Assembly (NCBI RefSeq): GCF_011386835.1 | Contig: NC_088809.1 | Span: 4,039,001-4,103,000 of the forward strand | From: Chrysemys picta bellii | Taxonomy: Eukaryota; Chordata; Testudines; Emydidae | Direction: 5' to 3' | DNA length: 64,000 nt | Notes under the pieces: model-generated | Databases searched by the model: none | What the model saw: the letters and a program-made list of their open reading frames with translations, nothing else | What the model was told of the DNA's origin: nothing | Translations under genes and position numbers: made by a program | Shown: positions 33,197 to 45,620 of the stretch, in pieces | Position numbering within the stretch: the first letter of the stretch is position 1 | Layout: every line of letters begins with the position of its first letter

Positions 33197-33418
33197 GGGC
33201 TGTGGGGTCCGTGACCGCCAGGCTCCGGGGGGCGGGCGGCCAGCAGCCCCTGCAGGCTCAGGGAGCCGCGGTCTCGGCTGTCCCGCGGCGGCGGGCCGTG
33301 CTGTGCGGCAGCGCCCCCTGCCGGGCAGGCCGGGCGCAGAGCAGGGCTCGGCTCCGCCGGCGCTGGCTGCGGCTCGCTCGGTGCGGGCGGAGCGGAGGCG
33401 GCCGGCGGCGCTGGGGGC

Positions 33419-33736
33419 ATGGCGGGCGCGCTGGCGGAGGTGCTGGGCGAGGTGCTGGTGGCCCCGGACGGGGAGGAGGTGGCGGTAGCGGCGCTGGCCT
33501 CCCGCGGGGTCTCGCTGGTCGGGCTCTACTTCGGCTGCAGCCTGAGCGGCCCCTGCGCGCAGGTCGGCGCCAGCCTGGCCGCCTTCTACGGGCGCTTCAG
33601 GGGGGAGGCGGCCGGGGCCGGGGCGCAGCGGCTCGAGATCGTCTTCGTGTCGGCGGAGCAGGAGCAGCAGCAGTGGCAGGAGGCCGTGCGGGCCATGCCC
33701 TGGCTGGCGCTGCCCTTCGCCGACAAGCGCCGCAAG
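33419..33736 (+). CDS. NXN: nucleoredoxin, coding exon 1
   Basis: Nucleoredoxin is a thioredoxin-family oxidoreductase of cytosol and nucleus that binds Dishevelled and modulates Wnt signalling. The exon encodes 106 residues, from MAGALAEVLGEVL to PWLALPFADKRRK, and ends at CGCAAG before GTGAGA. Blocks shared with human NXN are GLYFGCSLS-PCAQ, ASLAAFYGRFRG, LEIVFVSAEQEQQQWQ and MPWLALP. This is the N-terminal thioredoxin-like domain; the region keeps CSLSGPC (human CSLSAPC), which is not the redox CPPC site, and that site lies in later exons. The alanine/glycine linker around residues 63-69 is shorter than in human. The next exons (starting with an LKLWNKY-like block) are not in the window. 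Start choice follows the human N terminus. Confidence 0.95.
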
Positions 33737-33749
33737 GTGAGAGCGCCCG

Positions 33750-34390
33750 GGCGGGGAACCGGGCACCGGCCGGGGGGGGGAGCTGAGGCGAGGGGGGGAC
33801 CGGGCACGGGCCGGGGGGGGGAGCTGAGGCGAGGGGGGGACCGGGCACCGGCCGGGGGGGGGGGGTGAGGCGAGGGGGGGACCGGGCACGGGCCGGGGGG
33901 GGGGGGGCTGAGGCGAGGGGGGGGACCGGGCACCGGCCGGGGGGGGGGGGAGCTGAGGCGAGGGGGGGGACCGGGCACCGGCCGGGGGGGGGGGTGAGGC
34001 GAGGGGGGGACCGGGCACGGGCCGGGGGGGGGCTGAGGCGAGGGGGGGACCGGGCACGGGCCGGGGGGGGGGCTGAGGCGAGGGGGGGACCGGGCACCGG
34101 CCGGGGGGGGGGGAGCTGAGGCGGGGGGGGGAGCTGAGGCGAGGGGGGACCGGGCACCGGCCGGGGGGGGGCTGAGGCGAGGGGGGGACCGGGCACCGGC
34201 TGGGGGGGGGGGAGCTGAGGCGGGGAGGGGAGCTGAGGCGAGGGGGGGACCGGGCACCGGCCGGGGGGGGGCTGAGGCGAGGGGGGGACCGGGCACCGGC
34301 CGGGGGGGGGGGAGCTGAGGCGAGGGGGGGACCGGGCACCGGCCGGGGGGGGGACCGGGCACCGGCCGGGGGGGGGGGGGGCGCTGAGGC
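33750..34390 (+). repeat. very G-rich ~42-bp minisatellite at the start of NXN intron 1
   Basis: About 15 tandem units follow the pattern 'ctgaggcgaggggggacc', 'gggcaccggccgggg', then a run of 6-13 G. Units vary mainly in G-run length, and some carry CACGG instead of CACCGG. The G-rich strand is the non-template strand of NXN transcription. The long open frames on the opposite strand are by-products of this array. Confidence 0.95.
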
Positions 34391-35696
34391 GAGGGGGGAC
34401 GATCCTGAGGAGGGAGGGTGGCGGCGAGGGGGCCCCGGCCGGGCGGGGGGCCCTGAGGAGGGGGGGGGACCGGGCTGGGGCCGTGAGGGGAGACCGAGCA
34501 CTGGCGGGGGGGGGGGCCGCAGAGGCCCAGGGACCCCGAGGAAGAAGGGGGGGTGGCTGCCAGGGGAAGGGGGTTGGGGGCGAGGGGAGCCGGGGCTGAC
34601 GCCGCCTGTCGGGGAGCAGCCCCGGGGCGAGCGAGCAGCCGGCTCCCAGCGGGGGCAGCGGCCCGAGCTCTGTCGGGAGCCGGGTCTCTGTGGGGCTCGT
34701 GCTGCCCTGAGGGGACCCCCGCGGCTCCTCCTGCCCCTTGGCCCGGCAGCAGCCGCTCTTTGGGGTCCCCGTTGTGCGGAGCCTGGCCCGGTCGCCGCGG
34801 CTGGGGGACCCGCAGAGCCCCGTCCAGGTGGGGCTGCAGCATCCTGCGAGCAGGTGCCCTGTCCTGTCCTGTCCCCCTCCCAGGGGTGCAGTCCGGGCAA
34901 CCCCCTGCATAGGAGCTGGGAGCCGGCCCTGGACCCTGGCATGCCCGGGGGGGCAGCTGGCTGTTGGGAGAGCTGGTGGGGGAGAAGAGAAGTCTCTGTC
35001 CTTCCTGGTTTACTCCAGATGTGGATGGGCCGCTTGGGGGAACGGCTGGGGGGCTGGGCACTTGGACAAAGCTCCCTCCTAGTTTTGGCTGCATCTGCTT
35101 TCGGGACAGTTGCAAATGTGACACCACCATAATGATCTATGGGAGTTGCCTGCTTTAAACTGAGGGATGTAGAAGGTTCACATCTATCTATGTGGGATTT
35201 CAGGAAGGGATCCTTTCTTTGTTTCCCTTTGTACATGGACGTGGCAGGAGGAGGGTAGGGTGATGGAGTGATTTCAATGCCACGGGGGTGACGTGGGGAT
35301 GCAGTGCTGCATCCCTCAAAAGCCCCTCTTGTTAAAGGAAAATGGAACTCGCGTATAAAACCGCAGTTAATGTTTTGCATCCCTACCGTCTTAATGCTGG
35401 AAAATCACTGCGCTGAAAAACATAGCATACGATTTCAGTATGGTCAGTAGAACATCCCACAGCATTTAGTGGGTGAGAGACGCATCTGAAGTGTAAAATA
35501 ATATTTACTAAACTCCCAGTTTGTAGGGTTTGAATTTGTGGCTGCAGACAAATTGTTCTAAACGTCTAGTCAGTAAAACTGGTTGACACGCTCATAGTCG
35601 TAACCCTAGAGTAATCATCTGAATGAGTTAGTTGTAAGGTTAGACAATGTTTAAAATTGCCCATCACTTTGGCACAGGGTTGCTCTTCAGACTCTG

Positions 35697-35925
35697 GGCT
35701 TGTCTATACACAGTAATCACCACTTTAAGATATGATTTCAACCTGATATAGCTAAACTGATGTCAGAGGCTATGTGGGTACTCTTGGTTTAGTTTAAACC
35801 AGACTTATTTGGCCTTAGCTGAAGTTGATTAGAAACAGGTCTCAGCTAACCTGAAATAAGAATGTCCACATGAGGGATTGCACTGGTTAAAGTAAATTGG
35901 TGCATGTTTCTGTGTAGAGAAGGCC
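35697..35925. mobile_element. palindromic non-autonomous DNA transposon
   Basis: The left end GGGCTTGTCTATACACAG matches the inverted right end GGCCTTCTCTACACAG. The left end is like that of the element at 28866-29095. The inside is not coding. Confidence 0.6.
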
Positions 35926-36214
35926 TTGGATAAGTCACTGATAGGTGGGAATTACTAATGCATGTGTATAATATTTCACAGTTTCAAAGTACTGGCGGTT
36001 GTTGGTTTGTGTTGGCTTTTATGATCCTTCTAGAAGAAATAAGTCAAGGTTAGATGGTGTGTAAAAAAAGGAATGTTTTTATGTTTTTTAATATCAAGGC
36101 CTACTGTTGATTTTGCTGTGTTTAAATCAGATGTCAACTTATAAGCCATATCTAGGAGGGATGTGTAAATAATGTTTTATCAAATTGCATATATGTGAAA
36201 AAATAAAATCCACT

Positions 36215-36286
36215 GCCCTTCATTAGGGGAGTGGGACAGAATCTTTGCTTGCCCTTCATTAGGGGAGTGGGACAGAATCTTTGCTT
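36215..36286. repeat. perfect 36-bp tandem duplication
   Basis: Two adjacent identical 36-bp units start 'gcccttcattaggggagtgg'. Perfect identity suggests a recent duplication. It lies in NXN intron 1. Confidence 0.97.
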
Positions 36287-37528
36287 GCACCGAATGTTTG
36301 TTTTTCATATATAAGCAAAAAGTAAACTTTCCATAAGTGGTGTGGAAAGGGGAAAGGGGGGAATTATGGTGTGGGTGTTTGGAGTTAGAAAAGTCATTAT
36401 ATAAAAATGGTATTTTCTTGATAAACATCTTAGTTCCTGGCTGTGTTTGCCAGTGAAGTGAGCAGATATAATTTAGTATTAAAAATCCAAGCCCCAGACC
36501 TGGAATTTGAGGCACATTGGCAAACAGTGGCACCTAGATGGGGTAAATTGACTTCACTGGGGTTCTATGCAGGTTTAAAGGATCTGATTGCAGGACTGGG
36601 CCCTTGGTTATTGTTAGTTTTACAGAGCCAATTCAGCTCCAGGGATGTGAGTGGGATTCTAGCCTGCATTATGAATTATCAACAAAAACATCAGCTGGAT
36701 TCAAATGGCGCTATTAATTACCACTGTTTATTTAAGTGTGGATGAAATACTTGATGCTGTCCAAGATGCAGACAGTCCGTATCCCAAGCAGTTTAATCTA
36801 AAAGACAGACAACGATCAGACAATAAAACACTGACAGACCCAGAGGCTGGAGTTTGTGAGAGGCAGAATGGCCAAGACTGGATTTGAAGATTCTGGTTTG
36901 AGTATGCAGCACTGGCAGATAAGAAAATTTGCTCTTTACAAAGCTAAAAATAATATGCTCTGAAAGCCATTGAGAGCAAATGAATAAGGAGCCCTGCAGT
37001 GTCGTTTTTAGGCATCTTTTTAGAATATAACTACACCTGAGTATCTGAAAGTGATGGTTACTTCTGTACCCTGTGATGAGAGGCTCCTCTACAACAGTGG
37101 TTGTTTACTCTTTACAGAAGAAAAAAATAATTTTGTTCTCTTTGGAATGGGAGCGGGTTCCCAATTGAAGACTTCCAGCTGGGCTTTGATTAAAATTCTT
37201 ACCTATAAATTCCAGATTGGCCTGAGCTGCAAGGCATCCAATCCAGATTTCAAACCTCTTAAAGGTGTTTGTCTCCAGGGTTGAAGTTCAGTGTTTGGAT
37301 TCAGAAGCCCTCTGTCACCATGCAACCAGACAGCCCTCTTCTATCTCCGCTAAGGGTCTTTGAATTCCACACTGGCTGGAATTCTTTAGGTGAAAGCTTC
37401 ATTGTAAAGAGACAGTCCGGTGGAGTCTGGGTTGCAAGTCTGATGCCCTCTTCCCAAATATAATTTTATGCGTGTTGGGACCTAGAATTCTGAATTGCGC
37501 TCATCTGCTGTTGAACTTGTCACTAAGG

Positions 37529-37644
37529 TCCTGATCCAGCAAATGGATAGACAACAGGCTTAACGTGATGACCTGGGTAGTCCCATTGAAGTCCTCAGTT
37601 CTTGCATGTTGAAGTCAGGGGAGCTACTTGTGCTTAAAGCTAAG

Positions 37645-37684
<40 letters not shown>

Positions 37685-37700
37685 TGCAGGATCACGGCCT
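37529..37700. mobile_element. ancient palindromic element split by a TG microsatellite
   Basis: The left part reads 'aaggtcctgatccagcaaat' and the right end 'gcaggatcacggcct', partly inverted repeats like those at 32750-32871. Between them at 37647-37680 lies a (TG)17 run, apparently grown inside the element. Confidence 0.5.
37647..37680 (+). repeat. (TG)17 microsatellite
   Basis: Seventeen uninterrupted TG units are followed by CGCGTG. Confidence 0.98.
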
Positions 37701-38399
37701 TCTTTAACAAGATGGAGTGGGAGGGCAGCTTCATCCTTTAGAGAAACTGAAGTTCCAATTCCCATTCCAATTTTTGAAAAGTTATCTCTAGCATCAGCTT
37801 TTCCAGGCAGTTTTCAGCTCCTCTTCCTATTGGTGCATGAGAGGAAGATGGTTCCAATTAGTAGCTGGCATTTCCCTACAGAAAACTGAGAATTTTTAGC
37901 TGGTGGGAATTACATCTGGCATATTTTCTTTAAAAACACAACAACAATTCCCCTTTAATATATTTAGATTGTGGGGGAGCTGTAAAAGTGGGAGGTGGCA
38001 TTGACTTGCCCTCCCATCTCTTAGATTGTGAGAAAACATTAAATAAAAAGATTACTGGATATGAAAATCTTACCCCAAGAAACCCTGAGCTATTCTGGCT
38101 TGTCTTTGTGTGGCATGTGAAGTAATTGAAGCTTGTGCTGTATATTTTCAAAACTAAACAGATGTGATGTAGCTTTGGAGAAAGTTTAATCTATGGCTAA
38201 CGGAGAACGTACTTGTAAGTTATAAGGGCAATTATGACAGGATATAAAATTTCTAAACAGCAGATTTATAACCTCTAGTTCAGATGGTTAAAAGTTTCCT
38301 GGTCTAATAGGCGGGTTTTTAAATAGTAGGTTTAATGATGTGACTCATCCAGAAATGCACAAACTTTCTGTTTTTCTCATAAGTACCATTTATTACAGG

Positions 38400-38750
38400 G
38401 GCCCGATTCTACACCAGTGGGAGCTGAGGGCACTTAGCATGTGTGCAGCACCTTGCAGGCCCTAATTTTGTTAGAAAATGTATAGTCCCATGGCATCTGG
38501 ATGCCCCAACAGAGATAAGGACCCATTGTGCTAGAGGCTGTACGAACATGCAGAATGAGACAACTGCCCCAGAGAGGTGTCTAGGCTTGGCAGACAAAGA
38601 TAATTTTACAAATGTGGAACAGAGGCGCAGAGAGATTGTGACTTGGTGAAGGTCATATAGGGTATGTGTGGCAGAACTGGGAATTGAACCTGGATCCTCG
38701 GAGTCACAGTCTAGTGCCTTAGACCTGAGTCTATCCTCTTTATGAGTAGT
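38400..38750 (-). mobile_element. MIR-like SINE, antisense
   Basis: It contains 'ttacaaatgtggaacagag', 'aaggtcatatagg', 'tgggaattgaacctggatcc' and 'agtctagtgccttagac', matching the antisense MIR order. Borders are approximate. Confidence 0.6.
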
Positions 38751-39689
38751 TGACTCAACTGCCAAGATTGTAAGGTCTTCGGGGCAGAGACTATGTCTTG
38801 TTCTGTAAAGCCTGTAGCACAGTTTCAGCTGCTCACAACAAATAATAGAACAGCTAGGGTCCTGGTTTTGTGTTCGTTAGAGAGATATCTAGGGTCCTTT
38901 CTGAACACCCAGGGTGGACTCATTATACCAGTACTAGTATTGCTACAGAGATGGGTCCATGTAAACGTGCAGAGTAATTATCATTACATTTTGATCATTG
39001 CTCAGTGGGAGAAGAAAATAGTTGTGGTAAAACAAGTTTTTTAAAACATTTCAAAAGATCAGTGCGAAGTTCTGTCTTACTCTTACATTTAAATGAGATC
39101 AGGATCAGACCTTGTTTGGTATGTGTACTGAAGCCGATGTGTTCACCAGCACTATCCATGTTGACTATTAACCAACAGTGTTCGTTTAGACCTATATACA
39201 TATGGAATTAGAATGTGCTAGCTGGAAGAATCTTGTGCCTTGTAGTGAGCTTGGCAGAGATACAGAAGATGCAAAATTTTCTTTTTAAAGTTATTGTTAT
39301 TGGAAGGAAAATGCTGAAGGGGTTTTGTTTTTTGGATTTTTAAGTACAAAAGAAACATGAAAATCCAAAGGGGCGGCAACCAGTGGTGAGTTTGTTTTTC
39401 TGTTTTGTATTTTCTGTAAAGAGCTTAGTGTATTTGTTGGTGCCATAAAATAATAATAAATAACGATTGTAAGGATAAAATAGTACTTGTGCAGTATGCC
39501 AGACAATATGACTGATCTCACATAGGACAGGCTGTTGCATAGAATGGACAGTTCTTAAGGAAAAGAAATGGGGCTAAATGTGTGTGTTTTGATCCATCCA
39601 AGTTGGGTGGTTGGTAATGACTGTGCAACACACTGATGGTTCTGGATGTTTACCGCTTATAAATTTAAACAGCTGATCTGTCTTGGGTA

Positions 39690-39935
39690 CTTATCCAACC
39701 CCTGTAACAGAGCATCTACACAATCTTTAATCCTCACAAAATGTTAATGTTATCACAACGCCCTGGTGGGGAAGTAGCATTATCTCATTTTACAGATAGG
39801 GAACTGAGTCACAGAGAGACAAGTTAGTTGCCCAAGGTTACATGGAAAGTTTGAAGTGGAGCAGGGACTTGAATTTGCATCTCCCAAGTCCTAGGCTAGC
39901 GCCCTATGCATTGGGCCATCCTTCCTTTCATCAAA
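39690..39935 (-). mobile_element. MIR-like SINE, antisense
   Basis: It contains 'catctacacaatctttaatc', 'tctcattttacagataggga', 'gttgcccaaggttacatgg' and 'ctaggctagcgccctatgca', in antisense MIR order. It is among the clearest copies in the window. Confidence 0.65.
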
Positions 39936-42900
39936 CTAAGGAAGTCCTACAGCTGCCAGCTGTAACATTTATAATCCTCTGAAATCAGTTATGTTCTTAT
40001 GTGAAACTTCTGGATTAACTGTAACTGGAACAAGCCACTTTAACTATGACTAGGTGAATATTCCACCCCATGTCGCTAAGGTTATTCTATAGCAGCCATC
40101 ACCCTAATTACTTAGGGTGCATCTGGCAACATTCTAAACAGAACCCAGAAATTGCGTTGGGTTCTTTTTTCTCGACAGTAACCGTTGCTGCCTGTCCTTG
40201 GGATAATTGGAATAATACCAGTTTAATACCAGTAGGTCTTGTACAGATGTTACATAGTGGCACATGCATTATCTAACCCTTTACACCCCCACCCCACCTC
40301 CAAATAAACAAAGCTGGACAATATGGCTGAAATATTTGACAGTGAATGAATTTTCTCTCATCTTAAAAAAATGTTGAGTGCACAGAAGAGATTGCTCCTC
40401 CCACCATAAATTCCTGACGCATCATTAATAAATATTGCAAACCTCACTCCGCCCAGCACTAGAATTCCTACAGCCCCAAAATCAAGACATAATCTCAACC
40501 TTGTGTTATTGGTAGAAGTGGCATGATCGGTATCTAGGATACCAGGCACTCTTCTTTTACTACCACAATAATTTGATAATGCTAATGCTGTGGTTACCAA
40601 GGATATAACAATTGGTGGTACTTGCAGCAACAAACTGAATTTGAATAACGTCAATATATAGCAATCATTGTCTTTCAAGCAGGAGATGTAAGGGTGCAAT
40701 GGAAATCAGCAAACGTCTGGACATCGGAAGACCTTTTGATTAAGGATGGGATTACGCCTCATTCTGAGCCATGGAATGTGATATTGTGGGTTTTCTCATG
40801 AATAAAACCATTATGTGCTTTGTGTGATTTTAATAGATATCCTCCAGTTAAGCTGTTCAGGCCTGGTTTTGGATAGCTGTCGGCAGCTGTTGCTAATTGA
40901 TTTGCCTTCTGATAATGATTGGAGCTGCTCAGTGGAACATAGGAGAGAGATGTTGGTCTGTGTCTTTGTTTTTATTTAGGGGTTTTGGTTTAACATCACT
41001 CTGTTATCTGTTTGCATAAACAGCTGCTGAGTTTTGGAGGGTTGGTTTACAAACAGCCTTAATTTCCCACTGTCATACAAGGCATTGAGAGCCTCCAGTA
41101 ATGTAAATGTTTCCCACACAGGTACATCTGTAAGTGTGCACTCATGACTGGACAACATCCTCCCAACTACTCCACCTTCATCAGCCCGTCCTTCATATCA
41201 AGAGTCTCACCTCTTTAGGTGGAGCAGCAGGAAGTCTGGTATGGCAAGGACCATGGTGTGTTAGCAGGCAGGAAGTGGCTGAGGGTCAGGGGTTCTCTCT
41301 GGAGAGGGAGCTAGGATGGTGACTGTGAGGTGTGGCATCACAGCAGGATGTATCTTCGCACATCACCTATGTTGTTCCTCTTAGAATGTTGGTCATGTAC
41401 GCCATTGAGTAAATGTATACCCCTCATCCTTTAATATGTAGCTTAGGTGCTGAAGGGTAGAAAGAAGTGGGTGTGTAGTGGGAAAAACAACTAATTAGGG
41501 TGTAAATGAATGTGTTTTGGGTGGGAGGGTGTCCCTTATCTTCCCCTCGTCTTACTTGCTTTTTCTGCTACACCCCACCCCCCTTTCTTGCATTGTTGGA
41601 TTGCAAGTTACACTTATTTTGCATGTCCACTGGATGCTAAAGAAAGAGGTGTAAATTTTACATGCTTTGCCACTTGTTTACTGATCACCTTACTCCATAT
41701 TTATGTGTCTGCTAGAACTTTACCCAGATTTTTCCATGGGGGCTGCACCGGCTTAACCTGTGTTCAATTAAAAAACAAGAATTTAAACAGCAACTCTTAG
41801 TTCTAATGGAACATCTGCAAGTGTTTAATGACAATTGATGTGGTGTCATCTGAATGTTGAGTTGTGGGTGCTGCGCGAGGAGGAATCTCTTCAGTGAAGT
41901 GCTTAATCTTTACACATACGGAAATGAAACATTATTAAAGATGCTCCCAGTGGGCACACAGGGTCCTGAGGATTGGATCTTGTTTGCCTGGGTTTTATTT
42001 TTCCCTTCTGTTAGTATGAAAATGGGGCCTCTCTTAATGTGGTCTGTGGCCAAGAGGAAAACAGTCTCTTTTCTGTTTTAAAGAAAAGAAATTTAAACTT
42101 GTGTGCCCTAAGGCGAGGGAAAGGAACTCATTCTTGTTCTTTGTCATGACCGGAGTGATACAATAAGGCTAATAGTGTAATCTGCCACTAACTCTGGAAC
42201 ATGCATGCTGTGCTTTAGGGACACCATTCGTGGCATATTAATAGAGGCTCACTGTTGAGGTCAGTAGATAAGAAATGTGACCTACTTCTCTTACACATTT
42301 GCAAATGTCTCTCCACAACATCTTTTACAACAAATATCTTTTCACTACTTCCGTGGGTTTTTTCTTCCTTCTTCCCAAAGCAAATTAAAAAAACAACATC
42401 ATCATCTGTGCAAGAAGGCTATCCATCATATGAGAAATCCTACAATAACAAACGGATGCAACAATTCAGGATTCATAAGACAACTGGTGTGCAAAGCCTG
42501 GCAATAGTGAGCCACCCTCTCATAACAAGCCAGTGAGTGCCTAGCTGTGTGCGCGTGAGCAGTCATGTGCAAGTTAGCAGTCACGTGTGGTAGAGACAGA
42601 TTCCAGTGTCAAGACAAAGGGTGGAGTTTTATAAACAATAGTTAAATCAAGGTTTATACAGTTATGAAAAATAGAACCGTTTTCAGTATAAACCATGATT
42701 TTCAGAGGCTTATAACTTTGTCATTTGAAATCACATCTGGCCGAGATCAGGGGAGCAAGCGGTCAGTCCAGATGTAGGATTTGTCTTTAACAAAAGATTT
42801 CATAAATCTTTTAAGCAGCTTTTGAGTTTCAAAGTCACACACACACACACAGTTGCTCTCAGCTGCTGTCTGACTTGCTATTTTTGGTGGGGGGCAGAGC

Positions 42901-43005
42901 GGCTGTAAAATTTTTGGATCTTGGAGATGTATATTTTAAAATACTGGTCCTTTCATGGCATGAGGACATCCCAGTGAATGACATGGTGGTAGCAGCACCA
43001 GCAGA

Positions 43006-43029
43006 TTGTTGTTGTTGTTGTTGTTGTTG
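43006..43029 (+). repeat. (TTG)8 microsatellite
   Basis: A short uninterrupted TTG run lies in NXN intron 1. A short (AC)n run also lies near 42838-42851. Confidence 0.95.
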
Positions 43030-43644
43030 CTTTGTTACTCAGTGATTCCGAAACTGAGAAATGGGTGATGTATGAAGGCAGCCAAAAGATGCCTATGTAC
43101 TGTTTTTTATTGTGACATTTTAATCCAGATGTGGAGATGACAAAACACATTTTTTTTAAAATGCAAAGTTGGTGATTTTGTTTGGTTTTCTGTTTGTAGA
43201 TCTCAACATCTCAATTTTATTATTTAAAAAGAAATCATAAGTAATTGGAACAGAACTCTCCTCAGAAATAGCCTGTTAAGGGACCAATGTGAATATTTAT
43301 TTGAGGAAGAGTTTAACTTTACTGAAAAAATACAAAATGTGAAATTTTTCTCTTCTACATAGTTCTATAGACAAACACAACAGTGAACATTAAATTGAGA
43401 TTGGCGACGTTTTGACCATGGAAAAGTTATTTAGTATTTCCACATCAGGAGGACAGCAACAGAGCCAAAACATTTTCTAATCCCTGTGTTTGTTGTTGCT
43501 GTTTTTCTGAATTACTTCTGAGTACAGTTTTTATAAACCCATATAGTGACATTGCATTGGTTTATCACAGTTTATTCCCATGCAATTATTCCTGCAATTA
43601 AATCCTATCAAGTGTCCACCGGTATGGATTTGGTTGCAGGATAA

Positions 43645-43735
43645 GGGCCTATGGATGAAATCTGGGTCCCACTGAAATCAATAGCAAAAATCCATACTGA
43701 CTTTAATGGGGCCGGGATTTCACCCTATATCCGCC
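43645..43735. repeat. palindromic remnant
   Basis: 'gatgaaatctgggtcccact' and 'tggggccgggatttcaccc' are inverted relative to each other around 'gactttaatgg'. It is probably a short old mobile element with no coding capacity. Confidence 0.5.
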
Positions 43736-45339
43736 ATATGCTGCTTTACTACCCAGAGGCAAAACTCTACCTTAAATATCTTGCCTACATGCTGGCGCTG
43801 CGTTGTTTTCCTCCAGTAGGCTATCAGAGAATATAGGGCCCAATCTAAAAGCCACCCATACTCCATCTATGATGAAATAATAAGCATGCTCTCTGGTCCA
43901 TAACTGGTAAGAAATAATGGAACTTTAACTACTGTTACCCACAATCAAGTCTTGTAATGGAACCTATGGCTTCTGTGGCATTTGGGATGAAAGCTGGCAT
44001 ACATTTTGTATTGCCTTTGGGTCGTGACTTTTAAACTATAGCCCTCAGGTTTTGAGCAATTTTAATGCGAAATTCAGCAGATTTTCTCTCTTATTTTAAA
44101 CACTTGAGACAAATATCTAATGTTACCACCTGTAGTACTGAGAGAGCTCCCACAAAGTGTTTCATTGTTAGCAGACACCAGTTATGAGAGAATCAAGGAA
44201 TTTTCTGCATTTCAGTATTTTGATGCTTCCTCTTGAACAGGCTTTTAATGTTGTAAAGCAGACTATGGTAAGGTTAGCTAGCCCTGTTTGGGTAGGGTTT
44301 CACTTCTTTTGCGTTTCATCTGGGTGAAATTCTGTACTTTGGATTCTTGTTTTTCAGCAAAGTCCTCAGCATGAAACTGGGGTATGGTTTTAATCTATGT
44401 AGTCAGAAGATACTGCATTTTTTTTAGTGTGATCAGATCAGGACAGCTCCTTCCCCCCAGATCAAGACAGCTTCAGCATAACACTCATCTGTTACTCATT
44501 GCTAAAGTTTTGATGTGAAATCTAAAGACATGGGCAAACTGAAACGCTTTCAGAGGGTAAATGTGATGTGGCTAGCTGAACTCTGAATTCAAAAGTGTGT
44601 TTGACCAACGCTTGTCAGTGCATTTTGGATAGTTAGAATTTCTCTTGTGTGTGAGACACATGTTCTCTTTCTCTCTTTCTCTCTCTCTCTTACAACTCCA
44701 CACTCTCACCCTCACACCCACACGTTGTTCTGGACCAAAGTTCCAAGGAAAATATTCCAAAGTGATTTAATTACTCTTCAAAATGCAACTTTGTCTCCTG
44801 TCAGCTGTGTGGATTTATGTTTGCTGCTTTGATTTGGCAGTTAATGGTTTGTCATTCTTTTAAACCGCTTACACGCTACGGGAATCTGTGATTTTGATGC
44901 TTTACAAAGTAGAGATGTTGAATTAACTGCAGCTTTGAACTCTCCAAGGATAATTTCAGACCTCCTGCTTTCAGTGGGTAACAAACTGACTGCTGAGCTT
45001 TCAGGTTAGATTAAATATTGAATAACTAAGACTTTATAGTTTGCTTTTTTTAACGAGTTCCATAACACATTACAGTACAATGGAATGGATCTTTGAAATT
45101 TTGATTGAAATGTTTGTTCTCTAGATCAGTGGGTGTCTTTGTCTTAATGCCATCTCAACATGAGAATAATTAGGATGGAAAGTAGACAAACTAGAGTGAT
45201 TTCAAATATTGTAAAACTAGTTGAAATTATTATCATTATTATTATTTTTGTCTTGAGTTCTTTCTTTTGGAATAGATTGCATTAACCAGCATTAAAGTTT
45301 TGTACTACTTTAATCAGAGTGTCTCTGATCTGTACAAAC

Positions 45340-45620
45340 TTCAGTAACATCTCATAGCTTTCTGTGAGGTAGGTATTATTACAGCCATTTCACTGAGGAG
45401 TAACCTGAGGCACAGAGAGCTAAGGGATATGCCTACGGTCACACAAGTCCATGACATTGCAGATAATAGAACTCTACCTCAAAAACCCTATATTTTAAAT
45501 AGACAAGACTGATACAGGGAAATCAAGTGACTCAAGATCACACAGAGAATCTGTTGGGAAATCTGGATTCAGTTCCCAGTTCTGGACTGGGACTTTCCAG
45601 TTCAGAGCCAAAACTACAAC
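45340..45620 (-). mobile_element. MIR-like SINE remnants, antisense, apparently two partial copies
   Basis: 'cagccatttcactgaggag' and 'ggtcacacaagtccatgac' are followed, after a short stretch, by a second 'gatcacacagagaatctgtt' and 'ggattcagttcccagttctg'. This suggests partial duplication or two insertions. Confidence 0.5.

Larger units (their letters stand above)
25437..33418. other. spacer between divergent MATE copy B and NXN
   Basis: It holds the MATE copy B promoter and minisatellite, a MIR-type remnant near 26520-26620, a palindromic element (28866-29095), an unexplained exon-like frame (29161-29404), a Penelope-like copy (32033-32173), a palindromic element (32750-32871) and a tandem array just before NXN. 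No exon of a recognised gene was found. From 26630 to 28860 and 29410 to 32030 I see only non-coding DNA with diverged repeat scraps. Confidence 0.6.
33197..34700 (+). promoter_or_regulatory. NXN: CpG-rich island at the NXN start
   Basis: Base composition becomes strongly GC-rich with frequent CG from about 33190 and stays so into intron 1. No TATA-like box is seen before the ATG at 33419, which fits a CpG-island promoter. The transcription start was not determined. Confidence 0.7.

Noticed and set aside
33080..35380. A 766-codon proline-rich open frame on the minus strand, and shorter overlapping ones
   Set aside because: It lies over the G-rich minisatellite and NXN exon 1, its composition is only repeated Pro/Ala/Arg units, and the real coding strand is plus.
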